A stretch of 64,000 nt of DNA from Marinirhabdus sp963799365. GTDB lineage: Bacteria; Bacteroidota; Bacteroidia; Flavobacteriales; Flavobacteriaceae. Position numbers and translations under genes: made by a program. Under the pieces are notes generated by a model. That model made no database searches, was not told the origin of the DNA, and saw nothing but the letters and a program-made list of their open reading frames with translations. The stretch is taken from the NCBI GenBank assembly GCA_963799365.1, contig CAWCWV010000016.1, positions 124,001 to 188,000 of the forward strand, read 5' to 3'. This document shows, in pieces, positions 60,699-64,000 of this stretch (position 1 is its first letter; every line of letters starts with the position of its first letter).

Positions 60699-62514
60699 TT
60701 GTTAATACTAGGGTGCCTACCACCCATAAAATTAGAGATAAGATACCACCAATAATGGCAAAGTGTTTAAACTTATATAATCCTGTTCCATAAATAAGGG
60801 TGTTGGTCTGGTACCCCACAGGTGTAAAAAAGCTGAAATTTGCCCCAAAGAGTATCGCCAAAATGAAAGGTTTAACATCCAGTTGAAAACCAGCAGCCAT
60901 AGCAATAGCAATAGGGGTCATAACTATAGCCGTGGCGTTGTTGCTTATAAATCCTGAAAGTAGCATAGTAACACCAAACAATAAACCCATTACTAGCATA
61001 GGAGGTTGTCCTTGTAGTAGTTCTATGAGTTTTTCACTTATCCATACATCGGTGCCGCTGTTGCTCATTGCAATCCCTAGTGGAATCATTCCTGCCAACA
61101 AAAAAATAATCTGCCAGTTTACCCGATGGTAAATGTTCTCTAATGAAATAAGCCTAAAAAGTAGCATTGCCGCAACGCCTGTTATTGATGCTGTTAAAAT
61201 TGATAGTACTCCACTAGCCGCTAAGCCTATTATACCTAATAAAATGAGGAGTGCCGTGACTTTGCGTTGTAGGGAAATAGCAGGTTCATATTCATGCTGA
61301 TTTAAAATAGCGACATTCTCCAGGGCATACATCTTACCTAGTTGTTGTTCCTGAAGTTCTACCAGCAAACGGTCGCCAGGCTTTATGTTAATGTCGTTTA
61401 TGTTTTTACGAATAAGTCGTTCTTTTGTGTTTCTAAGGTTGATTCTCTTTTTGATGGCTATAGGGTAGGCACCATTTAAAGACATACGGCGCATATGTTT
61501 TAAGGTATTGCCAATAAGTTTAGAACCTGGTAAAATTAATAGCTCAACATAAGTCATATCAATCTTTTTGTCACTTGCGTCATCACCATTTTCAACCTTT
61601 TTTTCCTGTGCATCTCTTTTTCTTTCATTAATGACCAATTCGTGCTTTTGTGCTATATCATTAATAGACTCAATAGTACTCATAAGTACAATGTTGTCTC
61701 CAGCTTTAATTTTGACATATTTTCCCGGGGCATTAATTACTTGTTTATTTCGAATTAGCTTTAGTGGTGTTGCAAGTTCTTCATCCATAAAATCTACTTC
61801 CGAAATAGATTTACCTACAAGATCTGATGCTTCGGAAATAGTCACAGTGAAGACGTAACTGTCTATATCGTATTCACTCTGTAAATCGGCTGAAGGATCT
61901 TTTGGAAGAAATCTTGCAGCTACCGTCATAAAAGTAATCCCGATGGCTAGAAATATGAGTCCATATAAAGAGAACTCGAAAAATGAGAACGCTTCTACCC
62001 CCGATTCCCGTATAATAGAATTAATTAACAGGTTGGTTGAAGTCCCCATAAGTGTACAACTACCTCCAAGAATACCTGCAAAAGAAATGGGCATTAGCAA
62101 TTTGGAAGACGAAAAGTTATAGCGCTCTGCCAACTGACTAATAATCTTGATAAAAATAATTACCACCGCTGTGGTACTAATAAAGGAAGAAATGCTTGCA
62201 GAGACCAGCATAAAAGCTGGTGTGAGCAATATAAGTGGGAGTATTTTAAGTTGTTTAATTGCTCTGGTTAGCCATTGGATAACCCCATTGTCTTCCAGGC
62301 CAATTGCTATAATCATTAAAGACAAAATTGTTAAGACAGCAGGATTTGAAAAACCACTTATAGCTTCTTCCGGTGTGGTAAGCTGCAACAAAACAAGCGC
62401 AACAATAATAAGAAATGCAATTTTATCTATCGCAAAGTATTCTGTTACAAATAGCAAAATAGTAACACCAAGTATAATAAAGACTAAGACTATGGGTAGT
62501 GCCATTACAATCAT
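60688..62514 (-). CDS. SLC13/DASS-type permease with two TrkA-C domains
   Basis: 608 residues. The N-terminal membrane half (VLTILSLMIIAIGLEDNG, GGSCTLMGTSTNLLINS) and the C-terminal half (FISNNATAIVMTPIAIAMA, TPVGYQTNTLIYGTGLYK) have the paired SxSNN/TPVG...NT motifs of DASS anion carriers. Between them, about residues 215-415, lie two RCK_C-like domains (VGKSISEVDF, IGNTLKHMRR). Substrate probably sulfate or a dicarboxylate; prediction is weak. Two starts (ATG at 62514 or three codons later) are possible. It is the promoter-proximal gene of the operon. Confidence 0.88.
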   Translation of the reverse strand: MIVMALPIVLVFIILGVTILLFVTEYFAIDKIAFLIIVALVLLQLTTPEEAISGFSNPAVLTILSLMIIAIGLEDNGVIQWLTRAIKQLKILPLILLTPAFMLVSASISSFISTTAVVIIFIKIISQLAERYNFSSSKLLMPISFAGILGGSCTLMGTSTNLLINSIIRESGVEAFSFFEFSLYGLIFLAIGITFMTVAARFLPKDPSADLQSEYDIDSYVFTVTISEASDLVGKSISEVDFMDEELATPLKLIRNKQVINAPGKYVKIKAGDNIVLMSTIESINDIAQKHELVINERKRDAQEKKVENGDDASDKKIDMTYVELLILPGSKLIGNTLKHMRRMSLNGAYPIAIKKRINLRNTKERLIRKNINDINIKPGDRLLVELQEQQLGKMYALENVAILNQHEYEPAISLQRKVTALLILLGIIGLAASGVLSILTASITGVAAMLLFRLISLENIYHRVNWQIIFLLAGMIPLGIAMSNSGTDVWISEKLIELLQGQPPMLVMGLLFGVTMLLSGFISNNATAIVMTPIAIAMAAGFQLDVKPFILAILFGANFSFFTPVGYQTNTLIYGTGLYKFKHFAIIGGILSLILWVVGTLVLTNAL

Positions 62515-62723
62515 TTTAGATCTCTTAAAGTTATTCGCAACAAGCGATATAAAATATTAAGGAAGTCATAAATAAATAGAAAATGGAGAATTAAAAAAAG
62601 AGGGAATGAAATAGTGAATAATTGAGTTGGATGAATTTAAAATTTTCGATTAATATTTAATCGTAAAAAGGTTACTACCGTAATTATTTCCCTAATTAAC
62701 TAATACTTTAGTTACCTGGTTCC

Positions 62724-63410
62724 CTATAGTCCCTTTACATACTCACCAAATACCCATCCTTCGGTGCCATTTTCGCGTTGCACACGAGCCCAGAGTAGGG
62801 TATCGTTTACAGCTTGCAATAAAATTACACGTTCCCCTTCTTTTGGGAAAAAGGTGACAACCTTTGCTTTTAAGTTAGGCTCGGCCCGCATTCGTACGTC
62901 TTTACCAGTTATAGTGGCATTACCGAAAATAGTATTAGGAGCTTCATCTAGTACCGTATTTGTTACTACAACATCGGGTTCGCTAGTCTCTGAAACAGGT
63001 TTTATAATGGGCCAAAAAACAACACTCAATGCAATGATAGCAGCTATTATAAGTGTGCCGAATAGAAATGTTTTACCGCCTAGTGGTTGGCTGCTTTTGG
63101 TTTTATCCAACTCTTTCTTTTTTTTTGCTTCCAGAGCTTCTTGTTTTCTCTCTCGTTCTACTCTTTCAGCAGCTAAGCGTTTTTGTTCTGCTTCGTATTC
63201 TTCTTCAGCGATACGGTCTAGTTCTAATTGGCGTTGGTATTCTAACCAATCTCTTTCGGTATAATAAATATCGTTATCGGCTTGGTAGTAGCCTGTAAAT
63301 ACTTCACCTTGGTAGGGAGTTAACTCCATAATACGCCCCTCCGCATCCTTAAAAAACGGATTGTCATCCCTGGTTTGAGCTTCTATAATTCGGCGTAAAA
63401 TGCTAGACAT
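62724..63410 (-). CDS. Membrane protein with bacterial SH3 domain
   Basis: 228 residues. Residues 1-55 are an uncharacterised acidic domain; 60-105 form a charged coiled coil (EEEYEAEQKRLAAERVERER); about 112-132 is a membrane helix (FLFGTLIIAAIIALSVVFWPI); residues 160-228 are an SH3b-like domain (GKDVRMRAEPNLKAKVVTFF, EGTEGWVFGEYV). The SH3b side is presumably periplasmic and may bind peptidoglycan. A -7-like TACATTTA lies at 63438-63431 (minus). Confidence 0.8.
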   Translation of the reverse strand: MSSILRRIIEAQTRDDNPFFKDAEGRIMELTPYQGEVFTGYYQADNDIYYTERDWLEYQRQLELDRIAEEEYEAEQKRLAAERVERERKQEALEAKKKKELDKTKSSQPLGGKTFLFGTLIIAAIIALSVVFWPIIKPVSETSEPDVVVTNTVLDEAPNTIFGNATITGKDVRMRAEPNLKAKVVTFFPKEGERVILLQAVNDTLLWARVQRENGTEGWVFGEYVKGL

Positions 63411-63585
63411 AGGTAGTTTGTAAAGTTGTATAAATGTACAGAGAATACTAACATCAGTTACAGGCTTTAGAGTTTTTTTAGGACAATAAAAACCTATATA
63501 TTTTTGGATTTTACTGTAAAGTAGCTCGTTACGAATAAGTTAAATTATACCTTCATACGAGTAATTTTTTTAACTTTGCATACTT

Positions 63586-64000
63586 ATGAAACAATATATC
63601 CATAAATCAATTGCAATCTGTATGGCTTGCGTGGTATTATTTACCACCATGTCTTTTACTGTAGATATGCACTATTGTGGAAATACTTTGGTCGATTTTT
63701 CTTTTGTGCAACAGGCAAAAACCTGTGGGATGGAAAAAATGGAGACGGCTTCTGATTGTGACAATTCTATGCTGGAAAGAAAATCTTGTTGTACAGATAA
63801 GCAAGTAACGAAGCAGGGAACAGACGATCTTAAAATTTCTTTTGACACACTTACTTTCGAGCAACAAGTCTTTGTTGCTTCTTTCACGTATACTTATATA
63901 AGTTTATTTGAAGGAACCCAATCTACAGCTATTCCATTTATAGCATACCCACCACCCTTCGTCATACAGGATGTGCAAGTGCTGCACCAGACCTTTTTAA
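63586..64000 (+). CDS. HYC_CC_PP family protein (3' end outside window)
   Basis: Starts at the ATG at 63586 and is open to the right edge (138 codons). N-terminal signal or membrane segment, then His29-Tyr30-Cys31, Cys68-Cys69 and Pro-Pro-Pro near 121: the three motifs that name the family. Members are small Bacteroidota envelope proteins, often encoded just upstream of TonB-dependent receptors and linked to heavy metals. A TAACTTTG -7 box (63571-63578) lies 7 nt upstream, so the transcript is nearly leaderless. Confidence 0.8.
   Translation, partial: MKQYIHKSIAICMACVVLFTTMSFTVDMHYCGNTLVDFSFVQQAKTCGMEKMETASDCDNSMLERKSCCTDKQVTKQGTDDLKISFDTLTFEQQVFVASFTYTYISLFEGTQSTAIPFIAYPPPFVIQDVQVLHQTFL

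Noticed and set aside
63637..63887. Minus-strand frames of 71-76 residues near the right edge
   Set aside because: Antisense to the HYC_CC_PP gene, whose motifs and promoter are clear.

Overview
The window comes from a low-GC chromosome of the phylum Bacteroidota, almost certainly a (probably marine) member of the Flavobacteriaceae. Supporting signs are Bacteroidota promoters (TTG, 19-20 nt, TAnnTTTG), C-terminal type IX secretion (T9SS) sorting domains, many lipoproteins, signal peptides cleaved before glutamine, an SRP RNA with the flavobacterial apical sequence, and family-restricted genes (CAL67264-type membrane protein beside ettA, DUF6495-like, HYC_CC_PP). There is no prophage, intact insertion sequence, CRISPR-Cas locus or rRNA/tRNA gene. 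Most of it is core chromosome.

Layout. 1-15.7 kb: housekeeping and envelope genes (AI-2E transporter end, short transaldolase, SDR, SRP RNA, plant-type glutaminyl cyclase, beta-helix lipoprotein, MauG-like peroxidase, GlmU-like transferase, two decaying genes, RlmH, heme A synthase, CCA-adding/HD enzyme). 15.7-26.8 kb: a cell-surface glycan block with five glycosyltransferases, an FkbM and two other methyltransferases, a polysaccharide deacetylase, a GT9 heptosyltransferase-like enzyme and a Kdo-kinase-like protein, plus tsaC and dapD. 26.8-42.9 kb: peptidases (M24, S9, M28), a T9SS cargo protein, an acyl-CoA carboxylase beta subunit, a MarR-pirin-FMN reductase set, ettA, a structured leader RNA and a persulfide dioxygenase-like enzyme. 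43-44.9 kb: a run of tiny charged proteins with a Cys-rich four-helix copper protein. 44.9-53.9 kb: a 1575-residue secreted nuclease and poorly known surface proteins. 54-64 kb: antiporter, a second pair of tiny charged proteins, FAD oxidoreductase, DUF421, MscS channel, SLC13 carrier, SH3 protein and the start of a HYC_CC_PP gene.

The most striking unexplained structure is a set of intergenic tandem arrays with a strict 7-nt period but a different unit at each site (3926, 16418, 21422, 23224, 25877, 41649, 41726), plus one with period 8 (59249). Most lie directly 3' of stop codons, and four are in the glycan block. A second is a shared palindrome, TTTAACA-N5/6-TGTTAA(A), placed exactly 37 nt upstream of a Bacteroidota -7 box in front of both clusters of tiny charged proteins. 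This suggests a common, probably stress-related, regulon. A third is a structured 5' leader RNA in front of the CAL67264-type gene upstream of ettA.
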